Source: Achromobacter sp. MYb9
Lineage (GTDB): Bacteria; Pseudomonadota; Gammaproteobacteria; Burkholderiales; Burkholderiaceae_B
Reading direction: 5' to 3'
NCBI RefSeq assembly: GCF_002975275.1
Contig: NZ_PCOQ01000033.1
Span: 1 to 60,957 of the forward strand
DNA: 60,957 nt
Shown: piece after piece, positions 33,738 to 42,304 of the stretch
Layout: each line of letters begins with the position of its first letter
Position numbering within the stretch: position 1 is the first letter of the stretch
The notes under the pieces: model-generated
Seen by the model: the letters and a program-made list of their open reading frames with translations, nothing else
Told to the model about the DNA's origin: nothing
Database searches by the model: none
Program-made: the position numbers and the translations under genes

Positions 33738-34559
33738 ATGGGACTAGAACAGTTAGCCGCGATCCGGGCATTGATTACCAAGCAAGCGCCTGAAGAGCCG
33801 GCCCCCAAGAAGGAATCGCGTCCGCAGGGCGGCGGCAAGGGCCCCCGTTCGTCGCAAGGCGCCGGCAAGGGCCCGCGTCCGCAAGGCGGCGATAAAGGCG
33901 CGCGCCCGCAGGGCGGCGACAAGGGCCAACGGCCGCAGCGCGCGGAACGCCGCGAACGCGAGACGCCCGTGGACCCGGTCGTGGTTGCGATTTCGCGTCT
34001 GCAACGCCACTTCCCCAAGGCGTTCCCCAAGAACCCCGCTCCCAAGCTTCCGCTGAAGCTGGGCGTGCTGGCGGACCTGGTGCAACTCGCGCAGGCTCTG
34101 CAGCTGGACGAGGCGCAGATCAAGGAAGCGGTCAAGACCTGGTGTGATGGCCGCCGCTACTGGACCTGCATGGTGGAAGACGCGCCGCGCGTGGACCTGA
34201 ATGGCGAGCCCTCGGGCGCCGTGACGGCCAACGAAGCCAAGCACGCCAAGCGCATGGCTTCGCGCAGCGCCTCCAAGAACGCCGCCGCGCGCAACAAGGC
34301 CAAGAAGGCGGAAGCCGCTGCCGCTGCCGGAGCGCCGGCCGCCGGAGTGCCTGCCGCCGACGAGGCGGTTGCCAAGGTCGCTGATGGAGCGGTTGCCGAT
34401 ACGACGGCTACCGATACGACGGCACCCGCCGCTGCCACGCCGGCCGCCACCGAAGCGCCCGCGGCTGACGCATCGGCTGACGCATCGAACGATGCCCCGG
34501 TTGATGCCCCCGCCGATGCCCCGGCATCCGGCAAGCCCGCTTCCGACACGCCTGTGTAA
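33738..34559 (+). CDS. proQ: ProQ/FinO-family RNA chaperone with repetitive tails
   Basis: A 273-residue protein. The FinO domain is roughly residues 78-165: ISRLQRHFPKAFPKN, LKLGVLADLVQLAQAL, AVKTWCDGRRYWTCM, ending near ANEAKHAKR. Such proteins bind structured RNAs and small-RNA pairs. The N-terminus (about 24-70) is a basic, glycine-rich run with three to four copies of a GGDKGPRPQ-like unit, and the C-terminus (about 190-273) is Ala/Asp/Pro-rich, repetitive and probably disordered. A T-run (TTTTTTTTG) lies just before the start. Ends at a perfect terminator. Confidence 0.9.
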   Translation: MGLEQLAAIRALITKQAPEEPAPKKESRPQGGGKGPRSSQGAGKGPRPQGGDKGARPQGGDKGQRPQRAERRERETPVDPVVVAISRLQRHFPKAFPKNPAPKLPLKLGVLADLVQLAQALQLDEAQIKEAVKTWCDGRRYWTCMVEDAPRVDLNGEPSGAVTANEAKHAKRMASRSASKNAAARNKAKKAEAAAAAGAPAAGVPAADEAVAKVADGAVADTTATDTTAPAAATPAATEAPAADASADASNDAPVDAPADAPASGKPASDTPV

Positions 34560-34592
34560 TACCGCCGCCAGGCGGCATTGATGGCAACAAGC

Positions 34593-34626
34593 AACCCGGC
34601 CTGCGGCCTACGCCGCAGGCCGGGTT
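34593..34626. terminator. Bidirectional terminator between proQ and the DUF4202 gene
   Basis: A perfect 15-bp stem AACCCGGCCTGCGGC/GCCGCAGGCCGGGTT with loop CTAC, between convergent genes. Confidence 0.85.
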
Positions 34627-34650
34627 TGCACTTGCGCGGCCGACGACGCG

Positions 34651-35232
34651 TCAGCCCGCCAGCGCCTTTTCGATATGCGCCATTCCTGCCGGCGAATACG
34701 GCAGCGTCAGCGCCCACTTGTGGCCGGCCGCGTCCATCTTCAGCAGCGACTTCTTCAGAATATCTACGATCTTCTCGCCGTGAGCGGGATGGAAATCTTC
34801 GTACTGGTATTGCAGAAACACCAGGCACAAGGCGTTTTCCATCGTCTGCACATCGGCATCCTGCTTGATGCCCTGCTTCATGACGATCGCCGTCACGCGG
34901 TCGATCACGTCTTGGGGATAGCCCGTATCGCGCAGGATGTCTTCCGCGATGCCCGCGTGATGGCGCGCCAGCGCCTTGCGCCACGTCAGGTAGCCGATAC
35001 GCCCTTCAGGGTAGGACTTTCTGGTGATCTCCCAGCGTCCGATATGCTGGCAACGAGAGGCCAGGATCAGCGGCTCGGACGCATCCGGCGCCAATTTCAG
35101 CACCCATTCATGCAGCTTTTGCGCCAGGAACAATTCTTGGGGACAGGTTTCGCCCTGCCACGAAAACAGATTGGGGTCGGCGCTGTTGTACTGGTCGAAC
35201 CGAAGCAGCGCCTGTTGTAGACGGTCATTCAT
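34651..35232 (-). CDS. DUF4202 protein (HD-like, function unknown)
   Basis: A 193-residue protein. Conserved features are RFDQYNSADPN, LAQKLHEWVLKLAPDASEPLILASRCQHIGRWEI, RKALARHHAG and KQDADVQTMENALCLVFLQYQYEDF. The spaced His and Asp residues resemble a metal-binding HD-type fold. The family is widespread but uncharacterised. I chose the ATG at 35232 (MNDRLQQALL); the frame extends to 35283 without family similarity. Confidence 0.85.
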   Translation of the reverse strand: MNDRLQQALLRFDQYNSADPNLFSWQGETCPQELFLAQKLHEWVLKLAPDASEPLILASRCQHIGRWEITRKSYPEGRIGYLTWRKALARHHAGIAEDILRDTGYPQDVIDRVTAIVMKQGIKQDADVQTMENALCLVFLQYQYEDFHPAHGEKIVDILKKSLLKMDAAGHKWALTLPYSPAGMAHIEKALAG

Positions 35233-35415
35233 GCGTAGCGTATCCAAGAAGGCGCCGGTGGCCGGCGGAAGTCCGGTGTGCATCCCGAAAGGAAATCATC
35301 ATAGCGCCGGGATGGCCGGCGCATCGCGGCGAAGCGGGATCAATATGCCCCGCCCTTATTTGGCCGGGCGCCGCGAAGCGCGTCATACTGACGGCATGCG
35401 AGCACTGGAATTTAT

Positions 35416-36384
35416 ATGAGCAACGCCACCTTCACCCCTACCCTGGCCGCCGACGTGCTGGCCGCGCAAGCACTGGCCAAGCAGCACGGCGTGGGCACGC
35501 CCAACGTGCTGACCACGCCGCTAGCCGAAACCCGCGAGCAAAGCCGCGCGTATCAGCAATGGCTGAGCCAACCCGCTCCGCCCGTGGGCCGCGTGGTCGA
35601 ACATCGGCTGGACCATTTGCCGGTGCCCGCGACGTTGCGCCTGTACTACCCGGAAGGCGCCTCGGACGCACCGCTGCCGCTGTATCTGCACCTGCACGGC
35701 GGCGGCTTCGCGCACGGCGACCTGGACACGCTGGACCGCTGGAAGCGAGAAATCGCGGCCGACGCCGGCATTGTGACCGCCGGCCTGTCTTACGCGCTGT
35801 CGCCTGAAGCCCGCTACCCCGTGGCGCTGGAACAAGTCCTGGGCGCACTGCGCTGGCTGCGTGACCAGGCGCCATCCCTGGGCCTGGACGCCAAGCGCCT
35901 GTCGGTCGGCGGCGAATCGGCCGGTGGCAATCTGACGCTGGCTGCGTTGCAGCGGCTGCGCGACGAAGGCGACGCATTCATCAAGACCGGCGTGGTCATC
36001 TACGGCATGTTGTCGGCCCGCCGCGACACGGCCTCGCACGAGTCATTTGGCGACGGGCGCTTCGGGCTGTCCACGGAAAAACTGGACTGGTTCTGGCGCC
36101 AGTACGTGACCGACGCCGCCCAACTGACCGATCCCGGCGTTGCGCCGCTGCACGCGGACGTGGCTGGCCTGCCTCCGCTGATTCTGCAAGCCGCCGCCCT
36201 GGACCCCTTGCTGGACGACACGCTGGACCTGGCCAACAAGCTGTTCGCCGCTGGCGCCGCCCCGAACTTCATTGTGTACTCGGGCGTGCCGCACAGCTTC
36301 ATCGGCATGACGCGCCTGCTGCCCCAGGCGCAAGAAGCCCGGGCCGACCTCGTCCAGGCGCTGAAACGCAATCTGGCGGCGTAG
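35416..36384 (+). CDS. Alpha/beta hydrolase, HSL-type esterase
   Basis: A 322-residue esterase/lipase of the hormone-sensitive-lipase family. HGGG at residues 94-97 supplies the oxyanion hole, S168 in GESAG is the nucleophile, the acid is the Asp in AALDPLLDD, and the histidine is in GVPHSFIG. The N-terminal cap (about 1-85) is helical. No signal peptide, so it is cytoplasmic. Natural substrate unknown; the family favours short-chain acyl esters. Followed by a terminator. Confidence 0.92.
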   Translation: MSNATFTPTLAADVLAAQALAKQHGVGTPNVLTTPLAETREQSRAYQQWLSQPAPPVGRVVEHRLDHLPVPATLRLYYPEGASDAPLPLYLHLHGGGFAHGDLDTLDRWKREIAADAGIVTAGLSYALSPEARYPVALEQVLGALRWLRDQAPSLGLDAKRLSVGGESAGGNLTLAALQRLRDEGDAFIKTGVVIYGMLSARRDTASHESFGDGRFGLSTEKLDWFWRQYVTDAAQLTDPGVAPLHADVAGLPPLILQAAALDPLLDDTLDLANKLFAAGAAPNFIVYSGVPHSFIGMTRLLPQAQEARADLVQALKRNLAA

Positions 36385-36400
36385 CAGAACACCCTCCGCC

Positions 36401-36438
36401 AAAGGCCTCACGAGATTCCGATCCGATGGGGCCTTTTT
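36401..36438 (+). terminator. Terminator of the esterase gene
   Basis: AAAGGCC pairs with GGCCTTT across a 20-odd base loop and is followed by T's; 16 bases after the stop. Confidence 0.6.
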
Positions 36439-36470
36439 GCGTCGGCGGCAACGCCGGCCAACAGCCGCCG

Positions 36471-36938
36471 TCAGCTGCGCGCCGGCTTGTTGCCGTGCGA
36501 CACGCTGGGCGTATCGCGGAACAGCGACATGTGCGTATGGGTGGCGACCCAGGGTTCGCCCACGGCTTCCCGCGCGAACGACACGGTGGCGCGGCCAACG
36601 CGCTCGAACGGCTTGCCGTCCGGGTGGTAACCGGTCGAATCCCACACCGCCATGCCCACGGCGAACAGCCGGTCGGGCGACACGAAATTCTGCACATCGT
36701 CCAGCCGCCACACGAAGTCGTCGATCGTGAACCAGACGTTGCGCCACTGCGTCTTTTCCGCATGGTCGCGGCCACTGACGAAATTCGTATACGTGCCGAA
36801 GGCGACGAAATCGTCGGCGAACAGGTGGCGGGCCGCCGCGTAATCCACGGCTTGCACGTGGTCGGACAGTTCCTTGAACCAGGCGCGCACGGCAGCGGCG
36901 TCAACGGGGTCGACAGGAACCAGGGCTTGCACGGACAT
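36471..36938 (-). CDS. NTF2-like/SnoaL-type protein
   Basis: A 155-residue protein whose pattern AVRAWFKELSDHVQAVDYAAARHLFADDFVAFGTYTNFVSGRD (in outline) and WRNVWFTIDDFVW resembles the SnoaL/NTF2 cone fold. Such domains act as ketosteroid-isomerase-like enzymes, ligand-binding domains or accessory proteins; no specific activity can be called. The start is set by AAAGGAG eight bases before ATG 36938. The TetR gene lies directly upstream on the same strand, 40 bases away. Confidence 0.8.
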   Translation of the reverse strand: MSVQALVPVDPVDAAAVRAWFKELSDHVQAVDYAAARHLFADDFVAFGTYTNFVSGRDHAEKTQWRNVWFTIDDFVWRLDDVQNFVSPDRLFAVGMAVWDSTGYHPDGKPFERVGRATVSFAREAVGEPWVATHTHMSLFRDTPSVSHGNKPARS

Positions 36939-36978
36939 GGGGTATCTCCTTTCGATGCGGCAACAAAGCCAATGAGCA

Positions 36979-37623
36979 CTAGCGACGGCGTGCAGGCGCC
37001 GGTCCGCCGAGCATGCGCAGACAGTCTTCCGAGACACGATGCGCGAACGCCGTACAGTCTTCCAACCGGGCCGCGATGGCATCGTCGCTGACGCCATGCA
37101 CGCCCGAATAGATCAGCAAAGCGGTGATCCTGGGCTGCGGCAACGACCAGGCGCCTGCCGCCTTCCCGCCCTGCAAGATCCCCAGCAATTGGTCCAGGAT
37201 GGCGTTCTTGTCGCGGTTCTGGCGGTCGTGATGGTGATGGTTGCCGTAGACGATGTCATGCGTGCGGTAGGTATCCACGTAGGTCTGGATGCTGGCGTGG
37301 ATCCAGGCTTGCAGCTTGCCCGTCCAATCGTCGTCCTCGCAGGCGGCCACGGCGCGCTCCAGCGCGTCCAGATACTGGCGCGTGTAGCGGGCGGCCAGCG
37401 CCGCCAGCATGTCGGTCTTGGCCGGGAAGTAGTGGTAGAACGTGCCCTTGGCGACCTGGGCCTCTTCCACGATGCTGCTGATGGTGGTGGCCTCCACGCC
37501 GTTAGCCAGGAACAGCTTTTCGGCGGCGGCCATCAATTCCTCCAAACGCACCTCGGCGGGCTTGGTCCGAGGCGGACGCGGCTGGGAGGCCGGCAGGGGC
37601 GCTTTGACGCGAGGTGAAGTCAT
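36979..37623 (-). CDS. TetR-family transcriptional repressor
   Basis: A 214-residue regulator. The helix-turn-helix lies at about 25-70: RLEELMAAAEKLFLANGVEATTISSIVEEAQVAKGTFYHYFPAKTDML in outline. The C-terminal ligand domain follows, with an unusual NHHHHDRQNRD run near residue 130. It precedes and probably controls the NTF2-like gene and itself. Confidence 0.92.
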   Translation of the reverse strand: MTSPRVKAPLPASQPRPPRTKPAEVRLEELMAAAEKLFLANGVEATTISSIVEEAQVAKGTFYHYFPAKTDMLAALAARYTRQYLDALERAVAACEDDDWTGKLQAWIHASIQTYVDTYRTHDIVYGNHHHHDRQNRDKNAILDQLLGILQGGKAAGAWSLPQPRITALLIYSGVHGVSDDAIAARLEDCTAFAHRVSEDCLRMLGGPAPARRR

Positions 37624-37974
37624 GGGCGAATCGGCGAACGGATAAAGACGCCAAGTGTAGGGGACGCAGGCCCACCCGCGTCTATCGTGCCCCTTGCGCG
37701 CCCTCGGATCGGTTCCGCGGGGACACGCCGCCCCGGTCCGGGCCGCGTGATCCCCGCCCGCGGCCTCACCCTAGTGGTTTTCCCTGAAAACGGCGGAAAA
37801 CGGGCCGTTCCCGATTCCCAAGGCGAATTCCGTCCGGTACATTTCGTCCAGTGGCCTGACCACTGGACCATCAGACCCCTGAACCGCATTTCCGCTGTCC
37901 TTCGATCCCGCGCAAGACATAGCCGCCCCGGACCTATTACGCTCTACCCCCCAAACACTCCTTCCCCCGCCACA
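37624..37974. other. Divergent intergenic region between the TetR and FadR-type genes
   Basis: 351 bases without a gene. It holds the perfect inverted repeat at 37847-37867. The last 60 bases before the FadR-type start are C-rich and contain no Shine-Dalgarno-like purine run. I see no other structure. Confidence 0.5.
37847..37867. promoter_or_regulatory. Candidate operator of the FadR-type regulator
   Basis: TCCAGTGG, CCTGA, CCACTGGA: a perfect 8-bp inverted repeat with TGG-N5-CCA at its centre, the general shape of GntR/FadR operators, 108 bases upstream of the regulator's start. Probably autoregulatory. Confidence 0.55.
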
Positions 37975-38706
37975 ATGACTTCCCTTCAGGCCGTAGCCTC
38001 GACCCGCCTTTACCGCATGATCGCCGACCAGATCGCCGCGCGCATCAAGGCGGGCGACTTCCCCGCCGGTGGCAGATTGCCCGCCGAACGAGAGTTGGCG
38101 GAACAGTTGCAAGTCAGCCGCGCGTCGGTGCGGGAAGCGTTGATCGCGCTGGAAATCGAGGGGTATGTGGACGTGCGCGTCGGCACTGGCGTGTTCGTCT
38201 GCCCGCCGCGCGAAGATGGCGGCTACCAGGACGCCCCCTTGCCCCCTGCGGCGGACAGCGTCGAAGCCACCGACATCGGCCCCTTCGATCTGCTGGAAAC
38301 GCGCCTGCTGATCGAACCGGAATGCGCCGCGCTGGCCGCGCAAAAGGCGTCGCCCGCGCAGATCGCGGCGATCCGCGTGGCGCATGAAGGCATGTCGCTG
38401 ACCGAATCGCCCAGCGTGCACGACCGCGCCTTCCATAGCGCCATCGGCGCAGCCTGCGGCAATGCCGCACTGGCCGCGGCCATCTCGCACATCTGGCATC
38501 TCAGCACGCTCAGCCCGGTCTTCCACCGGCTGGAAGAGCACTTCGTGACCACCAAAGTGTGGAGCGAAGCGCAGAAAGAACATGAACGCATCCTCGCGGC
38601 CATCGTCGACCGCGATCCCATCCGCGCGCGCCATGCCATGCACGACCACCTGGTCGGCATCCTGGCGCGTTTGCGGGAAGACTTCGGCAACGCTGGGATC
38701 CGATGA
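37975..38706 (+). CDS. FadR-subfamily GntR transcriptional regulator
   Basis: A 243-residue regulator. The winged helix is at residues 10-75 (TRLYRMIADQIAARIKAGDF, LPAERELAEQLQVSRASVREAL, VGTGVFV), and the FCD ligand domain follows (ETRLLIEPECAALAA, HDRAFHSAIG, EHERILAAIVDRDPIRARHAMHDHLV), with the metal- and ligand-binding His/Asp residues of the FCD type. Such regulators usually sense an organic acid and repress the catabolic genes next to them. It is 221 bases upstream of and co-directional with the large transport/catabolic operon, so it is the likely controller. No ribosome-binding site is visible before ATG 37975. Confidence 0.93.
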   Translation: MTSLQAVASTRLYRMIADQIAARIKAGDFPAGGRLPAERELAEQLQVSRASVREALIALEIEGYVDVRVGTGVFVCPPREDGGYQDAPLPPAADSVEATDIGPFDLLETRLLIEPECAALAAQKASPAQIAAIRVAHEGMSLTESPSVHDRAFHSAIGAACGNAALAAAISHIWHLSTLSPVFHRLEEHFVTTKVWSEAQKEHERILAAIVDRDPIRARHAMHDHLVGILARLREDFGNAGIR

Positions 38707-38869
38707 TTCGATGACCCGTTAACCCGCCGCCTGCGCCTCAGGCCTCTCTCTCTCCCTACCGACCGTGCGTGCACCGCCGGCGCGAAATGCGCCGCCTGCG
38801 GCAAGGGGAGCGGCTTGCCTGCGATGTTGCGCGGCACGACAAGATTCCGCAGTCCATCAAGACCCGCAT

Positions 38870-38890
38870 TACCGCGGTACACGCAGTACC
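38870..38890. promoter_or_regulatory. Candidate operator at the head of the catabolic operon
   Basis: Two overlapping dyads, TACCGCGGTA (38870-38879) and GGTAC-ACGCA-GTACC (38876-38890), lie 38-58 bases upstream of the first operon gene. Their placement suits repressor control of the promoter. They do not match the dyad at 37847, so one of the two may not be the FadR-type site. Confidence 0.45.
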
Positions 38891-38927
38891 CGTACGTCAA
38901 ATACTTAAAACATCTCAAGGTGAAAAC

Positions 38928-40433
38928 ATGCAGCTGACCCGTACCGTGAAGCTAGTGAGCGCGGCGCTATTGGCGCTAGGCGCCCACGCCGCCCAGGCCA
39001 ATAAGGCTGACAACTCCCTCAACATCGCCTTCGACGCGGCGCCGGCCACGCTGGACGCGTACAAGGAATCGGACCGTCCCGGCCTGGCGCTGGCGCGCAT
39101 GGTCTTCTCGGGGTTGCTGCAAAAGAACCAGGACACGGGCGAATTCGGCCCGGCCATCGCCACGGGCTACAAGTTCGTGGACGACACCACCATCGAACTG
39201 CCCATCCGCCGCGACGTGAAGTTCCACGACGGGTCGCTGCTGACCATCGACGACGTGCTGTACACGCTGAACCTGGTGTCTTCCGATGGCTACAAGGCAC
39301 GCTTCCAGAACCAGGTCGCATGGATCGCCCGCGCGGAAAAAGTGGGCGACGACACCGTGCGCATCAAGATGAAGACGCCCTACCCGCTGGCGCTGGAAAT
39401 GCTGTCCGAGAACCTGCCGATCTACCCGCGCAAGTACTACGAGGCCAACCAGTCCGACATGGGCGCCAAGCCGATCGGCACCGGCCCCTACCGCCTGACC
39501 GACAGCCAACCGGGCAGCCGCTACGTCTATGAGCGCTTCGACGACTACTTCGGCGCCAAACCCGCCGTGAAGAAGCTGGTGGTGCGCGTGCTGCCCGACG
39601 CCAACACCCAGTACGCGGAATTGCTGTCCGGCGGCCTGGACTGGATCTGGCGCGTGCCGCCGGACGTGGCCCGCCGCATGGAGAAGACGCCGTCGGTCAC
39701 GGTCAAGAGCAGCAGCATCATGCGCATCAGCTATATCTCGCTGAATCCGCGTTTCGACGACGGCAAGTCCCCGCTGGCCAAGCAGGAAGTCCGCCAGGCC
39801 ATCAACTACGCCATCGACCGCGAAGCGATCCGTCGCGCGCTGGTGGGCGGCGCATCCAAAGTCATCAACGCGGCATGCAACCCGGCCCAGTTCGGCTGCG
39901 CCGCCGACGTGCAGACCTATAAGTTCGACCCCGCCCGGGCCAAGCAGTTGCTGGCGTCCGCCGGCTATCCCAACGGCATCACGCTGGACCTGGTGATCTC
40001 GGCGCCGCCGCGCAGCATCCTGGACGCGGCCGCCGCCCAGATGGCGCAGGCCGGCATCAAGCTGAACCTGGTTGAACAGCAGTACGGCACCGCCATGACC
40101 AACTGGCGCGACGGCAAGATCGCCATGCTGTCGTCCAACTGGGGCTCTTACGGCATCGCCGACGCGGCGCTGTCGACCAGCAACTTCTTCCGCGGCGGTC
40201 CGGACGACCAGGCCCGCAACCCCGAAGTCATCAAGTACCTGGAAGCGGCCGACACGTCGGTAGACCGCGACCTGCGCGCCAAGAACTACGCGGCGGCCCA
40301 GAAGATCGTGGCGGATCAGGCGTACTGGGTGCCGCTGTGGAATCACTCGCTGAACGCCGTGCAGGCCAAAGACCTGAACTTTTCGGTAGACGGCGACGAA
40401 TTCCCGCGCTTCTACAAGGCCACCTGGAACTGA
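38928..40433 (+). CDS. Peptide/opine-type ABC transporter substrate-binding protein
   Basis: A 501-residue periplasmic receptor of SBP family 5 (DppA/OppA type). The signal peptide is residues 1-25 (HAAQA cut), then SLNIAFDAAPATLDAYKESD, GSLLTIDDVLYTLNLV, PIGTGPYRLTDSQPG and the C-terminal lobe. Family members bind di- and oligopeptides, opines, nickel or glutathione; the ligand here is unknown. ATG 38928 follows AAGGTGAAAAC. It is the first of thirteen co-oriented genes. Confidence 0.92.
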   Translation: MQLTRTVKLVSAALLALGAHAAQANKADNSLNIAFDAAPATLDAYKESDRPGLALARMVFSGLLQKNQDTGEFGPAIATGYKFVDDTTIELPIRRDVKFHDGSLLTIDDVLYTLNLVSSDGYKARFQNQVAWIARAEKVGDDTVRIKMKTPYPLALEMLSENLPIYPRKYYEANQSDMGAKPIGTGPYRLTDSQPGSRYVYERFDDYFGAKPAVKKLVVRVLPDANTQYAELLSGGLDWIWRVPPDVARRMEKTPSVTVKSSSIMRISYISLNPRFDDGKSPLAKQEVRQAINYAIDREAIRRALVGGASKVINAACNPAQFGCAADVQTYKFDPARAKQLLASAGYPNGITLDLVISAPPRSILDAAAAQMAQAGIKLNLVEQQYGTAMTNWRDGKIAMLSSNWGSYGIADAALSTSNFFRGGPDDQARNPEVIKYLEAADTSVDRDLRAKNYAAAQKIVADQAYWVPLWNHSLNAVQAKDLNFSVDGDEFPRFYKATWN

Positions 40434-40470
40434 TCCGGACGGCCGCCGCGCCGGCGCAATGCCTGTTCCG

Positions 40471-40494
40471 GCCGGGGCGCTTCGGCGTCCCGGC
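40471..40494 (+). other. UUCG-tetraloop hairpin between receptor and permease genes
   Basis: GCCGGGGCGC, loop TTCG, GCGTCCCGGC: a 10-bp stem (one G-U pair) closed by the very stable C(UUCG)G loop, in the 101-base gap after the receptor gene. A hairpin in this position typically protects the receptor mRNA or lowers read-through, so the receptor is made in excess of the membrane subunits. No T-tract follows. Confidence 0.7.
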
Positions 40495-40534
40495 GGGGCG
40501 GCGCGCGCGGGTGCATCGCGACAGAGGTTGACCC

Positions 40535-41452
40535 ATGATTGCATTCCTGTTCCGCCGCTTGCTGGTTGCCGCCTTGCTGGTGGTGTTCGTGTCGCTGATC
40601 AGCTTTTCGCTGGTGTTCGCCTCCGGCAACCCGGCCGCGCGCCTGGCCGGTGAAGGCAGCGCCGCCGACGCCGCCCGGCTGTCGCAGCAGCACGGCTTCA
40701 GCGACCCGATTCTGGTGCAGTACGGCCGTTGGCTTTCGGGCGTCGTGCGCGGTGATTTCGGCGATAGCCTGTACTTCAGCCGTCCCGTGGCCGAATTGCT
40801 GGGCCAGCACTTCCCCGCCACCGCCAAGCTGGGCCTGGCCGCGATGGCGTTCGCGCTGTTGCTGGCGATTCCGCTGGGCGTGCTGGCCGGACTGCGCAAA
40901 GGCTCGCTGATCGACCGCGCGACCATGCTGCTGTCGGCCTGCGCGCAGGCCATGCCGCCGTTCTGCCTGGCTTTCCTGCTGATCATCGTGTTCAGCGTGC
41001 GCAACCAATGGCTGCCTGCCTCTGGCTTCGACAGCTGGAAACACTACGTGATGCCCGTCGTGGCGCTGGGGCTTTTTGCCATGCCCGCGATGCTGCGCCT
41101 GATGAAATCCGAGATGGAGACGGTGCTGGCCACCGACTACATCCGCACCGCCCGCGCCATGGGCCTGGGCGGCGCCAGCGTCGTGCTCAAGTACGCGCTG
41201 CGCAACGCCCTGCGCCCCCTGGTGTCGCTGGCGGCTGCCCAGATGGGCACCCTGCTGGCCGGTTCTGTCGTCATCGAAACCGTCTTCGCGATCAACGGCG
41301 CCGGGCTGCTGGCCTGGACGTCCATCCTGCGCGGCGACTTTCCCACGATGCAGGCGCTGATCCTGATCTTTGCGCTGATCTACATCGTCCTGACCCTGGC
41401 CGCCGACCTGATCAACGGTTGGCTGGATCCCCGCGTGCGAGCCGCCTCATGA
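40535..41452 (+). CDS. ABC transporter permease, DppB type
   Basis: A 305-residue inner-membrane subunit, beginning MIAFLFRRLLVAALLVVFVSLISF. Six hydrophobic segments are seen, with the N-terminal TM helix and periplasmic loop of DppB, and the EAA loop YIRTARAMGLGGASVVLKYALRNALRP. Together with the next gene it forms the pore. Its stop overlaps the start of the next gene (ATGA). Confidence 0.93.
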   Translation: MIAFLFRRLLVAALLVVFVSLISFSLVFASGNPAARLAGEGSAADAARLSQQHGFSDPILVQYGRWLSGVVRGDFGDSLYFSRPVAELLGQHFPATAKLGLAAMAFALLLAIPLGVLAGLRKGSLIDRATMLLSACAQAMPPFCLAFLLIIVFSVRNQWLPASGFDSWKHYVMPVVALGLFAMPAMLRLMKSEMETVLATDYIRTARAMGLGGASVVLKYALRNALRPLVSLAAAQMGTLLAGSVVIETVFAINGAGLLAWTSILRGDFPTMQALILIFALIYIVLTLAADLINGWLDPRVRAAS

Positions 41453-42300
41453 GCACTATCCTGTCTTCTTCCCTGCCCGCCGTGCCGCGCGGCGAACGCC
41501 GCATCGGCCTGGCCGTGCTGGCCCTGCTGGTGCTGGCCGGCCTGGTCGGCCCCTACCTGATTGCGCACGACCCGTATTCGCAAGACCTGCTGGCACGGTT
41601 GCAGGAGCCCGTGTGGGCCGAGGGCGGCGACTGGAACCACGTTCTGGGCACCGATCAGCTGGGCCGCGACGTGCTGGCACGCGCGCTGTACGGCGTGCGC
41701 GTATCGGCCTTGATCGGCCTGTCCGTCGCGCTGATGGGCGGCCTGATCGGCACGACGCTCGGCGTGGTCGCGGGCTACTTCGGCGGCGCCGTCGACCGCG
41801 TCGTGTCGTTCCTTATCACCGCCCGCCTCGCGCTGCCCATCATCCTGGTGGCGCTGGCCGTGGTGTCGGTGGTGGGCGCCTCGTTGACCGTCGTGATGCT
41901 GGTGCTGGGCCTGCTGCTGTGGGAACGCTATGCGCTGGTTGCGCGCACCATGGCGGCCGGATTGCGCAACGCCGAGTTCGTCACGGCGTCCCGCCTGCAA
42001 GGCTGCACGCATCTGCAGATCATCTGGCGCGACATCTTGCCGAACCTGGTGGGCAACCTGCTCATCATCGGCACCGTGGACGCCGCCATGGCGATCACGC
42101 TGGAGGCCTCGCTGTCGTTCCTGGGCCTGGGCGTGCCGGCCCCGATGCCATCGCTGGGGCTGATGATCGCCGAGGGCAAAGAGAACATGCTGTTCCAGCC
42201 GTCGCTCGTGGTCATTCCCAGCATCGTGCTGTTCGTGCTGGTCCTGTGCGTGAACCGCGCGGGCGAGACGCTGCGCGCCATCCAAATGAAAAAGGGCTGA
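41449..42300 (+). CDS. ABC transporter permease, DppC type
   Basis: A 283-residue inner-membrane subunit. The block HVLGTDQLGRDVLARALYGVRVSALIGL is diagnostic of the DppC/OppC group, and the EAA loop is TASRLQGCTHLQIIWRDILPNLVG. The start overlaps the stop of the preceding permease gene; four bases separate it from the ATPase gene that follows. Confidence 0.93.
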   Translation: MSTILSSSLPAVPRGERRIGLAVLALLVLAGLVGPYLIAHDPYSQDLLARLQEPVWAEGGDWNHVLGTDQLGRDVLARALYGVRVSALIGLSVALMGGLIGTTLGVVAGYFGGAVDRVVSFLITARLALPIILVALAVVSVVGASLTVVMLVLGLLLWERYALVARTMAAGLRNAEFVTASRLQGCTHLQIIWRDILPNLVGNLLIIGTVDAAMAITLEASLSFLGLGVPAPMPSLGLMIAEGKENMLFQPSLVVIPSIVLFVLVLCVNRAGETLRAIQMKKG

Positions 42301-42304
42301 CGTC

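Noticed and set aside
38976..40544. 522-codon antisense open frame over the family-5 receptor gene
   Set aside because: No recognisable domain; the plus strand has a signal peptide and receptor motifs.
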